Shown: one piece after another, positions 9,554-19,290 of the stretch
How the letters are laid out: every line of letters begins with the position of its first letter
How positions within the stretch are numbered: position 1 is the stretch's first letter
DNA from: Phormidium tanganyikae FI6-MK23
GTDB lineage: Bacteria > Cyanobacteriota > Cyanobacteriia > Leptolyngbyales > Leptolyngbyaceae
Assembly (NCBI GenBank): GCA_019359175.1
Contig: JAHHHU010000004.1
Coordinates: forward strand, 186,001-250,000
Length of the DNA: 64,000 nucleotides
Reading direction: 5' to 3'
The notes under the pieces: generated by a model
What the model saw: only the letters and a program-made list of their open reading frames with translations
Told to the model about the DNA's origin: nothing
Databases searched by the model: none
Translations under genes and position numbers: made by a program

Positions 9554-9982
9554 ATGTCATTGTCATCCACCCAACTTCCTCCCGCTCTCGATCGCATTGT
9601 GCAACGCCTCGCGCGATCGACGGAGCCAAAACGGAAATATGAACTTCTGATCACGCTGGCTCAACGCCTCAAACCGTTTCCTGATGCTGAAAAGAACCCA
9701 GAAAACAAAGTTGCAGGCTGTGCGTCTCAGGTTTTCGTGGTGGCGAATTTGGCAGATGGGAAAGTTCAGTTTGAGGGCGATTCGGATTCGCAGTTGGTGA
9801 AGGGATTGGTGGCTTTATTAGTGGAAGGGTTGAGCGGATTGACCCCGAAAGAAGTCGTAGAACTTTCGCCGGAATTCATTCAAGCGACAGGATTGGATGT
9901 GAGTTTGACCCCTTCACGCGCGAATGGTTTCTATAATATTTTGGCGAAGATGAAGCAGAAATCGCAGGCGCTCATGGGTTGA
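9554..9982 (+). CDS. sufE: SufE family cysteine desulfuration protein
   Basis: Accepts persulfide sulfur from the SufS desulfurase and passes it to the SufBCD scaffold for Fe-S assembly. 142 aa, the family length. The acceptor Cys56 is in NKVAGCASQVF, the strongly conserved SufE motif. LVKGLVALLVEGLSG and SLTPSRANGFYNIL are also typical. Its last 11 bases overlap the convergent Uma2 gene. Confidence 0.95.
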   Translation: MSLSSTQLPPALDRIVQRLARSTEPKRKYELLITLAQRLKPFPDAEKNPENKVAGCASQVFVVANLADGKVQFEGDSDSQLVKGLVALLVEGLSGLTPKEVVELSPEFIQATGLDVSLTPSRANGFYNILAKMKQKSQALMG

Positions 9983-10781
9983 GAGCGCGATCGACTTGTT
10001 CGATCGACACTCCTGCAACCTGAGCGATTTGCTCAACACTCATCCCGATTTGCGCCAAATTCTGAATGACCTGCCGCACTTGAATTTCAGCTTGATTTGC
10101 TCGTAACTGAGCTTGTTCAGCTTGAATTTCGGCTTGATTTGCTCGTCGTTGAGCTTGTCTTGCCAGTTCTTCTTGAGTTGGTAAAAGAACATTATCGCGG
10201 CGTGCCCAACGAAGCCAAACCGTGTCTACGCCTGCATAACGCCCTTCCCATTGAATTAAAACTAAATCTAATGCTCGGATCGGCATTTGACCCTGAGCAT
10301 CGATCGGGATTTCGACGAATGATCCCGACTGGAGCCGAAATCCTGCCCAGTCTGAAGGCTCCCAAGGATCAAACCAGATGTATTCACCGACTTTTAGCCG
10401 ATCTTGGTAGACCTGTTTTTTCTGTTTCTTATCGAAAGAAGCTGTACTTTCGGATAAGAGTTCAATGACAACATCGGGCGGTTTGCCTTCTTGCCCACAG
10501 ACCCAACTTTTTCGTTCTCGATTTGAAACACCGACAGCCGCGAAGAAATCAGGCCCTTTGAAATCCTGATTTTTCACCTGATTTGGGCTGTAGTAGACGA
10601 ACATATTTCCGCCTGTGAAACCGCCGTCAGGACGTGTATCAAGCCACGGACGTAAGGTTTCGATTAAGAGATCCATTTGCATCTTGTGTCGGCCGGTTTC
10701 CATTTTTTCGTCATCGTCTGAAGGCAGATCGTCTTCAGTGATGAAGGCGAGGTCTTGGAGTTCTAGCTCTGCGGGAGTCAT
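9972..10781 (-). CDS. Uma2 family endonuclease-like protein with coiled-coil tail
   Basis: 269 aa. Uma2 core with GGNMFVYYSP, PDFFAAVGV and PPDVVIELLSESTASFD plus KKQVYQ. The C-terminal 70 residues contain heptad-like repeats (RANQAEIQ units) and then a short helix-turn-helix-like end (IGMSVEQIAQVAGVSIEQV). The repeats probably form a coiled coil. Overlaps the 3' end of sufE by 11 bases in convergent orientation. Confidence 0.85.
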   Translation of the reverse strand: MTPAELELQDLAFITEDDLPSDDDEKMETGRHKMQMDLLIETLRPWLDTRPDGGFTGGNMFVYYSPNQVKNQDFKGPDFFAAVGVSNRERKSWVCGQEGKPPDVVIELLSESTASFDKKQKKQVYQDRLKVGEYIWFDPWEPSDWAGFRLQSGSFVEIPIDAQGQMPIRALDLVLIQWEGRYAGVDTVWLRWARRDNVLLPTQEELARQAQRRANQAEIQAEQAQLRANQAEIQVRQVIQNLAQIGMSVEQIAQVAGVSIEQVDRALNP

Positions 10782-10874
10782 GGCACAATCCTCAGATGCA
10801 GGATGGTTTTATTGTACCAGTGATCAAAATGTCGTGCGAGTGCCTCATTTTGATTGCAGAATCTAAAATCCAAA

Positions 10875-12218
10875 ATGAGATACAATGCAGTGCTAAACCC
10901 GCCTTTGAAACCGTTGGAATACTATCATCAGCCGACTCTTCCTCATCTTCCAATCGAACCTGTGAGAGCGCGTCGCCATCGTCGCAGTTCTGATCTCAAT
11001 CACATTCGCAATCAAGATCGATCGGCACATGATTGGTATCGGTTTGTGCTGTCGTTTCCACCGCATCTGGTGCAAAAGTATTTAACTGATTTTGCGATCG
11101 AATCAAATCAGTGTGTGCTTGATCCGTTTTGTGGAACCGGAACGACGGTGGTGGAATGCAAAAAACAAGGCGTTCCGAGTGTGGGAGTGGAAGCGAATCA
11201 GATGGCATGGTTTGCAGGATCGACAAAGCTGGATTGGTCGATCGATGCGGATCGCTTAATCGATCATGCGACTCGAATCGCAGAACTCGCCCAAGCAAAT
11301 CTTGGTCAACCGTTACGAACTTTGTCAGAAGAACGATCTCAATTACTTCTCAAAAATTCGATCAGCGAATTGCCGTTACATAAAGCGTTAGTGCTTCTGG
11401 ATCAGTTAAAGCAACATAAAGATGAATTGTGCGATCGACATGAAAGACTCGCACTCGCAAAGATCCTAGTTTATTCAATTAGCAATCTTAAATTTGCACC
11501 AGAAGTCAGCGTTGGGAAATTAAAACAAGATGCTCCAGTGATTGAGCTTTGGATTGATGAAATTCAGCAGATGGCAACTGATTTAAAGTATCTTCAAACG
11601 CTACCGAATACACCTGCGACGATTCATCATGCTGATTCTCGGAATCTATTAGAAGTCCTAGAGCCGAATTCGATCGATGCCGTGATCACATCGCCACCGT
11701 ATCCAAATGAAAAGGATTACACCCGCACAACTCGATTAGAATCGGTGCTTTTGGGATTCCTTGAAACGAAAGCGGATTTGCGGGTTTTGAAACAGGGATT
11801 AATGAGATCGAATTCTCGCTGTGTTTATCGAGCCGATAACGATGATCAGTGGGTGGCAAATCACGCCGAAATTCAGCGGATTGCAAACGAGATTGAAGCA
11901 AAACGGATTGAGTTAAACAAAACGAGCGGATTTGAGCGGCAATATGCCAGAGCGACAAGACTCTATTTTGGTGGAATGGCAAAGCACTTAGCGGATTTGC
12001 GCCAAGCTTTGCGACCGAATGCACAGCTAGCTTATGTCGTGGGCGATCAGGCTTCTTACTTGCGCGTGATGATTCGCACCGGAGGATTGATCGCAGATTT
12101 GGCGAAATCGCTTGGATATGAAGTGACAGACATCGAGCTTTTCCGAACCCGGTTGGCAACGGCGACGAAAGAACAACTGCGAGAAGAAGTCGTTTTATTG
12201 AAGTGGAAAGGGAATTAG
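10875..12218 (+). CDS. site-specific DNA methyltransferase (orphan)
   Basis: AdoMet-dependent amino-methyltransferase, about 447 aa. Motif I is DPFCGTGTTVVECKKQG (about residues 82-98) and motif IV is TSPPYPNEKDYT (about 275). S/TPPY catalysts methylate N4-cytosine or N6-adenine. Motif I comes before motif IV, with a long helical insert between them. The ATG giving MRYNAVLNPPL is preferred to a TTG seven codons upstream. No restriction endonuclease is adjacent, so it is probably a solitary methylase. Ends 24 bases inside the convergent small membrane gene. Confidence 0.85.
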   Translation: MRYNAVLNPPLKPLEYYHQPTLPHLPIEPVRARRHRRSSDLNHIRNQDRSAHDWYRFVLSFPPHLVQKYLTDFAIESNQCVLDPFCGTGTTVVECKKQGVPSVGVEANQMAWFAGSTKLDWSIDADRLIDHATRIAELAQANLGQPLRTLSEERSQLLLKNSISELPLHKALVLLDQLKQHKDELCDRHERLALAKILVYSISNLKFAPEVSVGKLKQDAPVIELWIDEIQQMATDLKYLQTLPNTPATIHHADSRNLLEVLEPNSIDAVITSPPYPNEKDYTRTTRLESVLLGFLETKADLRVLKQGLMRSNSRCVYRADNDDQWVANHAEIQRIANEIEAKRIELNKTSGFERQYARATRLYFGGMAKHLADLRQALRPNAQLAYVVGDQASYLRVMIRTGGLIADLAKSLGYEVTDIELFRTRLATATKEQLREEVVLLKWKGN

Positions 12219-12392
12219 TCGGAGCGTCAAAAATCCCACGATCGCACAACCGATCGAAAACCCGAATACTTTTAATCGCCCTTTCCAATCGCCCTCGATC
12301 GCCCAAAGCAGCAAACTTGCGATCGTCATCAAACTGCCTAAGATCGCCGCTATTCCTCCGATCCCAGCCAGAATCAGCCATACGATAATCAT
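12195..12392 (-). CDS. small two-helix membrane protein, unknown
   Basis: 65 aa with hydrophobic segments at about 3-30 and 43-60 separated by the charged loop EGDWKGRLK. No family is recognised. The frame uses most of its length for transmembrane helices and shares 24 bases with the methyltransferase 3' end. Confidence 0.6.
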   Translation of the reverse strand: MIIVWLILAGIGGIAAILGSLMTIASLLLWAIEGDWKGRLKVFGFSIGCAIVGFLTLRLIPFPLQ

Positions 12393-12617
12393 CGTCTTTC
12401 CTCAGATGTACGGATATCACCGGGTAGTATTACACCAGTGGCGGATGGTGATTTTGTCAAATGATTGTTATCTTCGTTAATATCAGATACAAGATTCTGA
12501 GCAAATCTAGGGAATCCTCGAAGAATCAACCCGGTTCGTTCAGGATAAACCCCATTGACGAAGAAGTCATGGAATCCTGTAATTGGTCTACTCTCTTTCA
12601 CTTGGAGTGTATTTTGT

Positions 12618-12815
12618 ATGAGTCAACCTGTAGAACTTTCCTTGGAACAACAATTCAGCATTCGATCGTTTGAAACTCAGGTTCAGCAAATGAGCCGTGA
12701 ACAAGCGCAAGAATTTCTCGTGAAACTCTATGAACAAATGCTGATGCGCGAGACGATGTATCGTCACTTCCTCAAACATCAATGGGGTCTTGAACCAGGC
12801 TCACCGATGGTGTAG
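12618..12815 (+). CDS. nblA: NblA-family phycobilisome degradation protein
   Basis: 65-aa helical adaptor that binds phycobiliprotein and recruits Clp protease for phycobilisome breakdown during starvation. LTLEQQF-like ELSLEQQFSIRSFE, then VQQMSREQAQEFLVKLYEQM, are hallmark NblA sequence, followed by a short charged tail. GGAG lies about 11 bases upstream of this ATG. Its presence implies that the host makes phycobilisomes. Confidence 0.93.
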   Translation: MSQPVELSLEQQFSIRSFETQVQQMSREQAQEFLVKLYEQMLMRETMYRHFLKHQWGLEPGSPMV

Positions 12816-12919
12816 GCTCCGTTCCCCTCTTGCGGGCGACCTCGAACTTTTGCTTGATTCTGAAGCATTGGAAAGAAGCAGGGGTGTGGGGCGTTCAGCT
12901 CGAACCGTTTTACGATGCG

Positions 12920-14218
12920 TTATAAAACTCGTAGCACGCTCGCTACTTTCTCGATCGCGTTCATCTGCTCAATCTGATTGAGTGCTTCGCGAAAATTTCC
13001 TTCCTGAACTTGATGCGTCACGACGACGATTTCAGCGGCTCCATCTCGAATACCGACTTGAACCACGGATTCTAGGCTGACTTCGTGATTGCCAAAACAA
13101 GTTCCCAGCTTGCCAATTACACCAGGATCGTCCCGCGTTAAGAATCGCGCATAGAACCGAGTCGAAAGGTCTTTCATTGGCGCGATCGTGCAATAGTGCT
13201 GATGCGAACAAGCGAGCAGCGGATCGAGTGTCGGAGGTTCGCTTTGCTGGGTCGCACGCTCAACTTTTAGCAATGCCGCAATATTTAAAACATCTGCGAC
13301 GACTGCGCTGGCGGTAGGGCCTGCTCCCGCTCCTCGTCCAAAGAACATGACTTGCCCGATCGGGTCGCCTTCGATCAAAATCGCGTTGTAAACATCGTTG
13401 ACGCTGGCCAACGGGTGCGATTTTGGGACGAGCGTCGGATGGACTCTGACTTCGAGTTCGTCGCTGGATTTCCGTTTCGCGATCGCCAATAGTTTGATCA
13501 CAAATCCGAGTTTTTCGGCGTAGACAATCTCGATCGCGCTGACGTTCCGAATGCCTTCGCAGTAGACTTCAGGTAATTTAATCCGTCCGCCAAATGCCAA
13601 GGATGCCAGAATTGCGATCTTATCGGCGGCATCCATGCCATCAACATCGGCGGTTGGATCGGCTTCGGCGTATCCGAGTTTTTGAGCATCGGAAAGGATT
13701 TCTGTGAAGTCGCCGCCTTCAAGCTGCATTCGAGTCAGGATGTAATTGGTCGTACCGTTGACGATTCCGGTGACAGCGTTGATGCGATTGGCACAGAGCG
13801 ATTTTTTAATCGGTTCAATCACCGGAATTCCGCCCCCGACCGCCGCTTCGAGGAGTACGTAAACGCCTGCTTTTGATGCGGCTGTGAAGATTTCATCTCC
13901 GAATCTTGCGATCGCGGCTTTGTTTGCCGTGACGACGTGCTTCTTATTTGCGATCGCTTTTAACATCAGCGATCGAGCAGGCTCCAACCCACCCATCACT
14001 TCGATCACAATATCGATTTCTGGATCGCTGACGATCGACTCTAAATCGGTCGTTAAGAGTTCTGCGGGTACGATGCGAGGTTTATCGATCGATCGCACTC
14101 CCACTTTATGAATCACGATGTCTTGCAGTAGCGGATGGCGTTGAGCCGGATCACGAAGAATCTCAACTGTTCCAGTCCCGACTGTTCCCAATCCCAATAA
14201 ACCGACTTTAAACGCCAC
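12920..14218 (-). CDS. hom: homoserine dehydrogenase
   Basis: Reduces aspartate semialdehyde to homoserine on the path to Thr, Met and Ile. The Rossmann motif GLGTVGTG is at the N-terminus, and GGIPVIEPIKKSL plus GIVNGTTNYIL mark the catalytic domain. The C-terminal 80 residues form an ACT domain (FYARFLTRDDPGVIGKLG) that normally mediates threonine inhibition. I start at the GTG giving MAFKVGLLGLG, the usual family N-terminus, rather than ten codons earlier. 432 aa. Confidence 0.95.
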   Translation of the reverse strand: MAFKVGLLGLGTVGTGTVEILRDPAQRHPLLQDIVIHKVGVRSIDKPRIVPAELLTTDLESIVSDPEIDIVIEVMGGLEPARSLMLKAIANKKHVVTANKAAIARFGDEIFTAASKAGVYVLLEAAVGGGIPVIEPIKKSLCANRINAVTGIVNGTTNYILTRMQLEGGDFTEILSDAQKLGYAEADPTADVDGMDAADKIAILASLAFGGRIKLPEVYCEGIRNVSAIEIVYAEKLGFVIKLLAIAKRKSSDELEVRVHPTLVPKSHPLASVNDVYNAILIEGDPIGQVMFFGRGAGAGPTASAVVADVLNIAALLKVERATQQSEPPTLDPLLACSHQHYCTIAPMKDLSTRFYARFLTRDDPGVIGKLGTCFGNHEVSLESVVQVGIRDGAAEIVVVTHQVQEGNFREALNQIEQMNAIEKVASVLRVL

Positions 14219-14347
14219 GGCTTTTTTCCCATCACAACAGATCTTCAATTTTATGGGAAGGCTGGCATTCAGGGAAAATCATCCGATATTTCTCAGTCTG
14301 AGCGACCAACGTTCTGATTCAATAGTGCAGGGTTTCGCGATCGAGCA

Positions 14348-14386
14348 AAAAAAAAGCCACTCCGCTTTAACTGTGGCAAAGTGGCA
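14348..14386 (-). terminator. Rho-independent terminator
   Basis: On the minus strand GCCACT pairs with AGTGGC across an 18-base loop that can pair further, followed by nine T. It ends the transcript of the gene at 14417-14806. Confidence 0.8.
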
Positions 14387-14416
14387 ATGAAATGGGCAGA
14401 GATCGAGAAACTCAAA

Positions 14417-14806
14417 TTAAGCCTTAGTTGGAACAGTGCTTTTCTGAGCAGTAGGATTGCTCCTAGCTCTCGATCGGGCTTGAACCACTTCACTCTTGCG
14501 TTTTCCGCCTGCGGTTCCGTACTCTTTGCTGTCTTTTCCATAGACGGCTCCAACCCCTAGCAACATCCGCTCGTTAATGTCGCGAAGCATTTTGTCAGAT
14601 TCCTCAAACGAGAGTGCGAGTTCGGTGATGGTCGAGATGGCGCGATTGTAGTTGTCTAAGTTGGCTTGATGGGTGTCGATCGCGGCTTGGTATGTCTTCA
14701 TCGTCAAGCCGTTCCCTAGATCGAGATTGGGATGAATGACTTGCAGGTTCATTGCTCGCTCACGGCATTTGATCAGAATGGTCGATTGTTTTTTCTTGTA
14801 AGGCAT
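14417..14806 (-). CDS. conserved protein of unknown function
   Basis: 129 aa, mostly helical. The recognisable C-terminal block MLLGVGAVYGKDSKEYGTAGGKRKSE is seen in a family of uncharacterised proteins from cyanobacteria and Bacteroidetes; the function is unknown. The last 25 residues are basic and Ser/Thr-rich. It has its own terminator and is divergent from the NACHT gene, about 450 bases away. Confidence 0.7.
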   Translation of the reverse strand: MPYKKKQSTILIKCRERAMNLQVIHPNLDLGNGLTMKTYQAAIDTHQANLDNYNRAISTITELALSFEESDKMLRDINERMLLGVGAVYGKDSKEYGTAGGKRKSEVVQARSRARSNPTAQKSTVPTKA

Positions 14807-15257
14807 CGTGATACACCAGATGACTAAAGTTGTAGTGCCACTCTAGTCAGACTGAGACCGCAAATCCCTGGGAGAAATCTTGGATCTCTAGATGAAATTA
14901 ATGTAAATGCTCTGTGGCGAATTGGAGAAGCACTGAGCAATTGCGATAAACAGAAGTTCGTTCTGAATGAACGCATCTCTCGTATTGACGAATAGAGCGA
15001 CGGTTTCAATCGAGCAAAATGCGGTCTTGATGAGCAGACATTCTTTTTTGATGAGGATCGATTCCGTGTTGGTCAGAGAAGATCCGTTCAGGATGGATTC
15101 GTGCCCTAAATCGATGAAATCATGCTCTTTCTAAATGAACGGTAGAGAAATATCAGACGAAGAGATCGGGTTGATAAATGAAAAAACTCTGACACTTTAT
15201 GGAGATTTACGATCGCTAAGTGTAAAACAGATCAGAAGCCTCTGTGTGGTCTTTCTT
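14807..15257. other. intergenic stretch before the NACHT gene
   Basis: About 450 bases with no gene I trust. It contains a possible 41-codon N-terminal extension of the NACHT gene (from 15135), with no ribosome binding site and no family-like sequence. Confidence 0.4.
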
Positions 15258-17969
15258 ATGCCCCCCGAACCTACTCCCGAAAAGTCGCTTTCAGATAAGA
15301 TTACCGATGCTCTGACTAAACTTCTCGTCTTGGGAAGCGGGGGCTATGCAGTGTACTCATTGGTCGATGAAGAGATTCCGAAAGCGCTGATTTCAGGGGC
15401 GGTGTCAGTGGGAACGGCACTGATGACCAGCTTTGGGGAGGGACTGATGAAGGTGCTGAAAGAAAGCATGAGTCAACGAGGGGAAAAATCGGGGAAAGCG
15501 ATCGATAAAAGCATTACAAACGTTGAGAAGTCAGCAACTCATCTGAGAGAGCGAATTTTCAGCCCAAAGAAGAACTATCTGAACGCGCTGAAAACACAAT
15601 GCACAATGATGGAGTCAGAAGGAGAAACATTGCTCTCTGGTGGCATTCCGCTCAAAGATGTGTATGTGCCGCTGCAAGTGGTTTCGTCGCAGATCCAAGG
15701 CATTTCGCGTGCGCCTCAGCAGATATGGGCATTTCTGCCAGGATTGCAGAGTCGGGAAGTGCAGCATCGACGGATCGCGATCGCAGCAGGAGCAGGAGCG
15801 GGGAAGACGACGTTATTGCGATATCTGACCTTGTGTTATGTGACAGAGGCGTATCGACTGCATCAGGTGCGCGAGGATATCCCTGTGCTGCTGCGGTTTC
15901 GCGATATCTTTGCAGAGATTCCACTGGAAGGAACGATCGCGCTTCCGGAGTTGATTTTGAAGTCTTTGGCAAAGCAACCGGAAGGAGAGGATCTCAAGGC
16001 TTCTCGGCTGTGGTTTGAAGAGCAACTCAAACAGGGTCGATGTTTGGTGATGTTTGACGGGCTGGATGAAGTGCCTAAAAGTCAGCGACATCGAATTAAG
16101 AAGTGGATTGATTATCAGATGAAGCGCTACGGTAAGACGCGATTTATCCTCACTTCTCGTCCAGCGGGATTGGAGCTAGAAGACGAGGTGTGCAATCTGG
16201 CACAAATTGAAGTTGATACGTCGTTACAGGTATTGCCATTTAATCCCGATGACATTGATCGATTTGTGCAGCAGTGGTATCGTGCGTTGATTGCTCCAAT
16301 GTGGAATAGAGCGCTAGAAGACAATCCGCGTAAGCCTGTAGCAGAGCGATTAGATGCGGAAGCAGTCGAAGCTGAGATCGGGAGAGAGGTAAAGAAGAGT
16401 GCAGAGAGTCTAACGCGGCAGATTTTTGCGAGTTCGGCTCTGACTGGACTGGCTCGGACTCCTTTGTTAGTTAAGCTGATTGCAATTACGCATGATGAGA
16501 ATATCGAACTGCCGAAGCGTCGAGTCTCGCTCTACAAAGACATTTGTGATGTGCTGCTGCGAAAACGGGCGACGAAGTTTAGCGATCGACGAACACCGTT
16601 AGAGCTAGAAGATAAACTCGCTTTGCTGCAAGTGCTGGCGTGGAACCTGATGCAGCAAGAGGTGAATACGTTTTGTATGGCGCAGGGATCAAAGTGGATT
16701 CAGGAGCGGTTTCGGCAGGCTTGTGCAGATGAGGCGATTAAACCGAAGCAGTTTTTGATCGAAGTGATCGAAATTGCAGGGCTGATTGTGGAGCAGGAAC
16801 ACGATACGTATGAGTTTTCGCATCAGACTTTTCAGGAGTATTTTGCGGCGCTTTATCTGAAGGCGCAGGGGCAGGAATCGTTGCTGGTGGAGAAAGTGAC
16901 GAACGATCGCTGGTTGGAAGTCTGTTGTTTCTCGGCATCAATGGGACAGACGACGCGGCTCGTGAATGCCGCTTTGGATGAGTTTCCGAGTACGCTAGAG
17001 AAGAATAAGCCGCATTTACTTAAACTGATGACGCGATGCCAGAATGAGGGTGTACCGATCGATTCTGCAACGAGTCAACGGCTCGATCGAGCTTTATTGC
17101 TGGCAGCATACAAAGGACACACTGCGGCAGAACTTCGACTTCAGACACGGTTCCAGAATGTGCAGCGAGTGGGACAGGCTGACTTGTGCTTGGATTACAT
17201 CACTTGGGGTGAATATCGACTGTTCTTAGATGCACAAGAAACTAAGCAATATCATTCTCAAGCAAAACAAATTGAAATCCTGATCGCTGAAATGAATGAG
17301 CCTGTGAAGGGAATTTCTTGGCAGGATGCTCAGTGGTTTTGTAATTGGGTATCCTCCTTGCCTTTACTTCAGAGTCCCGATCAAGTGTATGACTATCGAT
17401 TGCCAACTTCCGCAGAGCTTGAAGCGATCACGAGTACGACGATCGAGGGATTGATCCCGTTTATCGATCGCTCAGATGCGCCCGGAAATTCGATCAAAAT
17501 CGTGCGGATGACATTACCGGAGCGCTATACAGATTTACACAACTACTTAGCAAATGGGCGCTGGAAAGACGCAGATCAAGAGACTGACAAAGTGATGCTC
17601 AAAGTCCCAAACCAAACAGAGCAGGGATATCTGGATGTACAGAGTATTCAGAAGTTTCCTTGTGAGGATCTGCAAATCATCGATCGGCTTTGGGTAAAGT
17701 TCAGTCTCGGTCACTTTGGCTTCAGTGTGCAGAAACAGATTTATGTCGAGACGGGAAATTCTTTAGATGGGCAGTATCATAAGGAAACCTATGAGCGGTT
17801 TGGCGATCGCATAGGATGGCGCAGAAATAGAAACGAGTGGATCAATTACTCCGAAGTAACTTTTGACACCTTCTCTCTAAAAGGACACTTACCCGCAGGA
17901 ATGGAGGTAGAGGTGGGTGGGTGGAGGAGGAGGAATCTCTTCTCTCGCGCAGAGACTTGTGAACTGTAG
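15258..17969 (+). CDS. NACHT-domain STAND NTPase with C-terminal FGE-sulfatase-like domain
   Basis: About 903 aa. Order: a hydrophobic N-terminal hairpin (ITDALTKLLVLGSGGYAVYS), a helical linker, and a NACHT domain with Walker A GAGAGKTT (about 178-185), Walker B CLVMFDGLDEVP (about 262-273) and the sensor-like FILTSRPAG. A helical arm with FSHQTFQEYFAALYL follows. From about 640 comes a region like the formylglycine-generating-enzyme/sulfatase-modifying fold (CLDYITWGEYRLFL, GISWQDAQWFCNWVS, YRLPTSAELE). Such NLR-like proteins are known in bacterial antiphage immunity; that role here is inference. The start at MPPEPTPEKSL is chosen by similarity to related N-termini. Confidence 0.85.
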   Translation: MPPEPTPEKSLSDKITDALTKLLVLGSGGYAVYSLVDEEIPKALISGAVSVGTALMTSFGEGLMKVLKESMSQRGEKSGKAIDKSITNVEKSATHLRERIFSPKKNYLNALKTQCTMMESEGETLLSGGIPLKDVYVPLQVVSSQIQGISRAPQQIWAFLPGLQSREVQHRRIAIAAGAGAGKTTLLRYLTLCYVTEAYRLHQVREDIPVLLRFRDIFAEIPLEGTIALPELILKSLAKQPEGEDLKASRLWFEEQLKQGRCLVMFDGLDEVPKSQRHRIKKWIDYQMKRYGKTRFILTSRPAGLELEDEVCNLAQIEVDTSLQVLPFNPDDIDRFVQQWYRALIAPMWNRALEDNPRKPVAERLDAEAVEAEIGREVKKSAESLTRQIFASSALTGLARTPLLVKLIAITHDENIELPKRRVSLYKDICDVLLRKRATKFSDRRTPLELEDKLALLQVLAWNLMQQEVNTFCMAQGSKWIQERFRQACADEAIKPKQFLIEVIEIAGLIVEQEHDTYEFSHQTFQEYFAALYLKAQGQESLLVEKVTNDRWLEVCCFSASMGQTTRLVNAALDEFPSTLEKNKPHLLKLMTRCQNEGVPIDSATSQRLDRALLLAAYKGHTAAELRLQTRFQNVQRVGQADLCLDYITWGEYRLFLDAQETKQYHSQAKQIEILIAEMNEPVKGISWQDAQWFCNWVSSLPLLQSPDQVYDYRLPTSAELEAITSTTIEGLIPFIDRSDAPGNSIKIVRMTLPERYTDLHNYLANGRWKDADQETDKVMLKVPNQTEQGYLDVQSIQKFPCEDLQIIDRLWVKFSLGHFGFSVQKQIYVETGNSLDGQYHKETYERFGDRIGWRRNRNEWINYSEVTFDTFSLKGHLPAGMEVEVGGWRRRNLFSRAETCEL

Positions 17970-18043
17970 CACGAGCCAGTCCTAGCCTTTTATCTCTTTT
18001 CGGAACGATACGATGATGAAGCTAGAAAACATTGAGACAGAGA

Positions 18044-18838
18044 TTGAAAACAGACTCCATCTTCTACAGAATCTTTCAAACAACACCCAACACCTTCTTT
18101 GAATTGATTGGCGAATCCGACCCACGCATGACTACCTATGCGTTTGGTTCTCAGGAGATCAAGCAGACCAGTTTCAGGCTTGATGGCATCTTTTTACCGC
18201 CGCTGCGATTAACCGGATTCCCGATTTACTTCGTCGAAGCGCAAGCCTATTCAGACAAGAAAGGTGAAAACTTCTATGCCCGCTTCTTTGGTGAAATTCA
18301 TCTCTATTTGAAGGACTATCAGCCCGTGAATAATTGGCGGGCTGTCGTCATCTTCACCGAGAAGCGATTTGATCCAGGAATACCAGCCCACTATTCTGAA
18401 TATGAAAACAATCCCAGAGTGCAACGCATTTATCTGAACAAGTTGCCGTCAGATGTGGGCGATCTCTCATTAGGGCTAGGAGTTTTACAGCTTCTTGGAA
18501 TGAGTCAGAAATAGGCTCCGGCAAGAGGACGGGCACTGATCGATCGAACTCGACAAGAACTAATGGATGTGGCAATCCAACGAAATCTCATAGAATTGAT
18601 CGAGACGATATTCGTGTACAAATTTCCGAAACTCAACAGTCAAAAGGTAGAGCGTATGTTGGGACTGGGCGACTTAAAGCAAACTCGCGTGTATCAAGAA
18701 GCGAGAGAAGAGGGGCGGGAGGAAACGTTGTCTAAGATGGTTCCAAAACTTCTTAAAAGGGGAATGACCATTGAACAAATTGCCGAGGATCTTGAGATGC
18801 CGGTAGAAACCATTCAACGGTTTGTTTCACAAGAATAG
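18044..18838 (+). pseudogene. Rpn/DUF2887 family nuclease, interrupted by TAG
   Basis: Both halves share one frame. The first (KTDSIFYRIFQTTPNTFFEL, FPIYFVEAQAYSD, FYARFFGEIHLYL) is the PD-(D/E)xK core of the recombination-promoting nuclease family. After MSQK comes TAG (18512-18514), then APARGRALIDRTRQEL and REEGREETLSKMVPKLLKRG, the family tail. A full protein would have about 264 residues. A TTG start is assumed, giving MKTDSIFYRIF. The remaining 155-aa product keeps the nuclease core, so partial activity cannot be excluded. Confidence 0.8.
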
Positions 18839-18959
18839 GTTTAGCGAGATGTGAAAAATAGCATAGCGGCGTACAATAGCCTGGACTTTGCCGAAATTGA
18901 GAATTTGGCATAAGAACGGTAACCCCTGCTGAGTTTTTGCAAGGGATGGGAGCTTTATC

Positions 18960-19205
18960 ATGAGTCAATTGAACGTTCAACTCCCTGACTCCTTATACAA
19001 AAACTTGCAGTGCCTAGCAGAGCAAGATGGAATCTCGATCGATCAATTTATTGCCACAGCGGTGGCTGAAAAGATTTCTGCGATCGCGACCGAAACTTAT
19101 TTGCAAGAGTTGGCGCAACGAGGGAGTCGAGAAAAATATGAAGCAGTCTTATCAGAAGTGCCTGACGTAGAACCGGAATCTTACGATCGATTGCCGACAA
19201 CCTAA
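18960..19205 (+). CDS. antitoxin-like ribbon-helix-helix protein
   Basis: 81 aa. The N-terminus SQLNVQLPDSLYKNLQCLAEQDGISIDQFIATAVAEKISA is a HicB/CopG-like arc-type DNA-binding segment. The C-terminus is short and acidic. GGGATGGGAG upstream supplies a ribosome binding site. No toxin follows; the next gene is pdhB. It is either an orphan antitoxin or a stand-alone regulator. Confidence 0.75.
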   Translation: MSQLNVQLPDSLYKNLQCLAEQDGISIDQFIATAVAEKISAIATETYLQELAQRGSREKYEAVLSEVPDVEPESYDRLPTT

Positions 19206-19290
19206 CTACTACAAAGTTGATCGCACTTTGCAATTGGGATGTGAGATGTCACAATAAGACCTTGCAAGCACTTTACACGACGGAAACGCA

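Noticed and set aside
12579-12591. NtcA-like site upstream of nblA (GTA, 7 bases, TAC)
   Set aside because: NtcA requires eight bases between GTA and TAC, and the distance to a -10 box does not fit.
12816-12919. Possible coding remnant between nblA and hom (frame with HWKEAGVWGVQLEPFYDAL)
   Set aside because: The short frame looks protein-like, but I cannot link it to a family or find a start.
3802-18514. Read-through or recoding of TAG suggested by two genes split by in-frame TAG
   Set aside because: Many intact genes here end at TAG (pdhB, secF, cas3), so TAG is a normal stop; independent pseudogenes are simpler.
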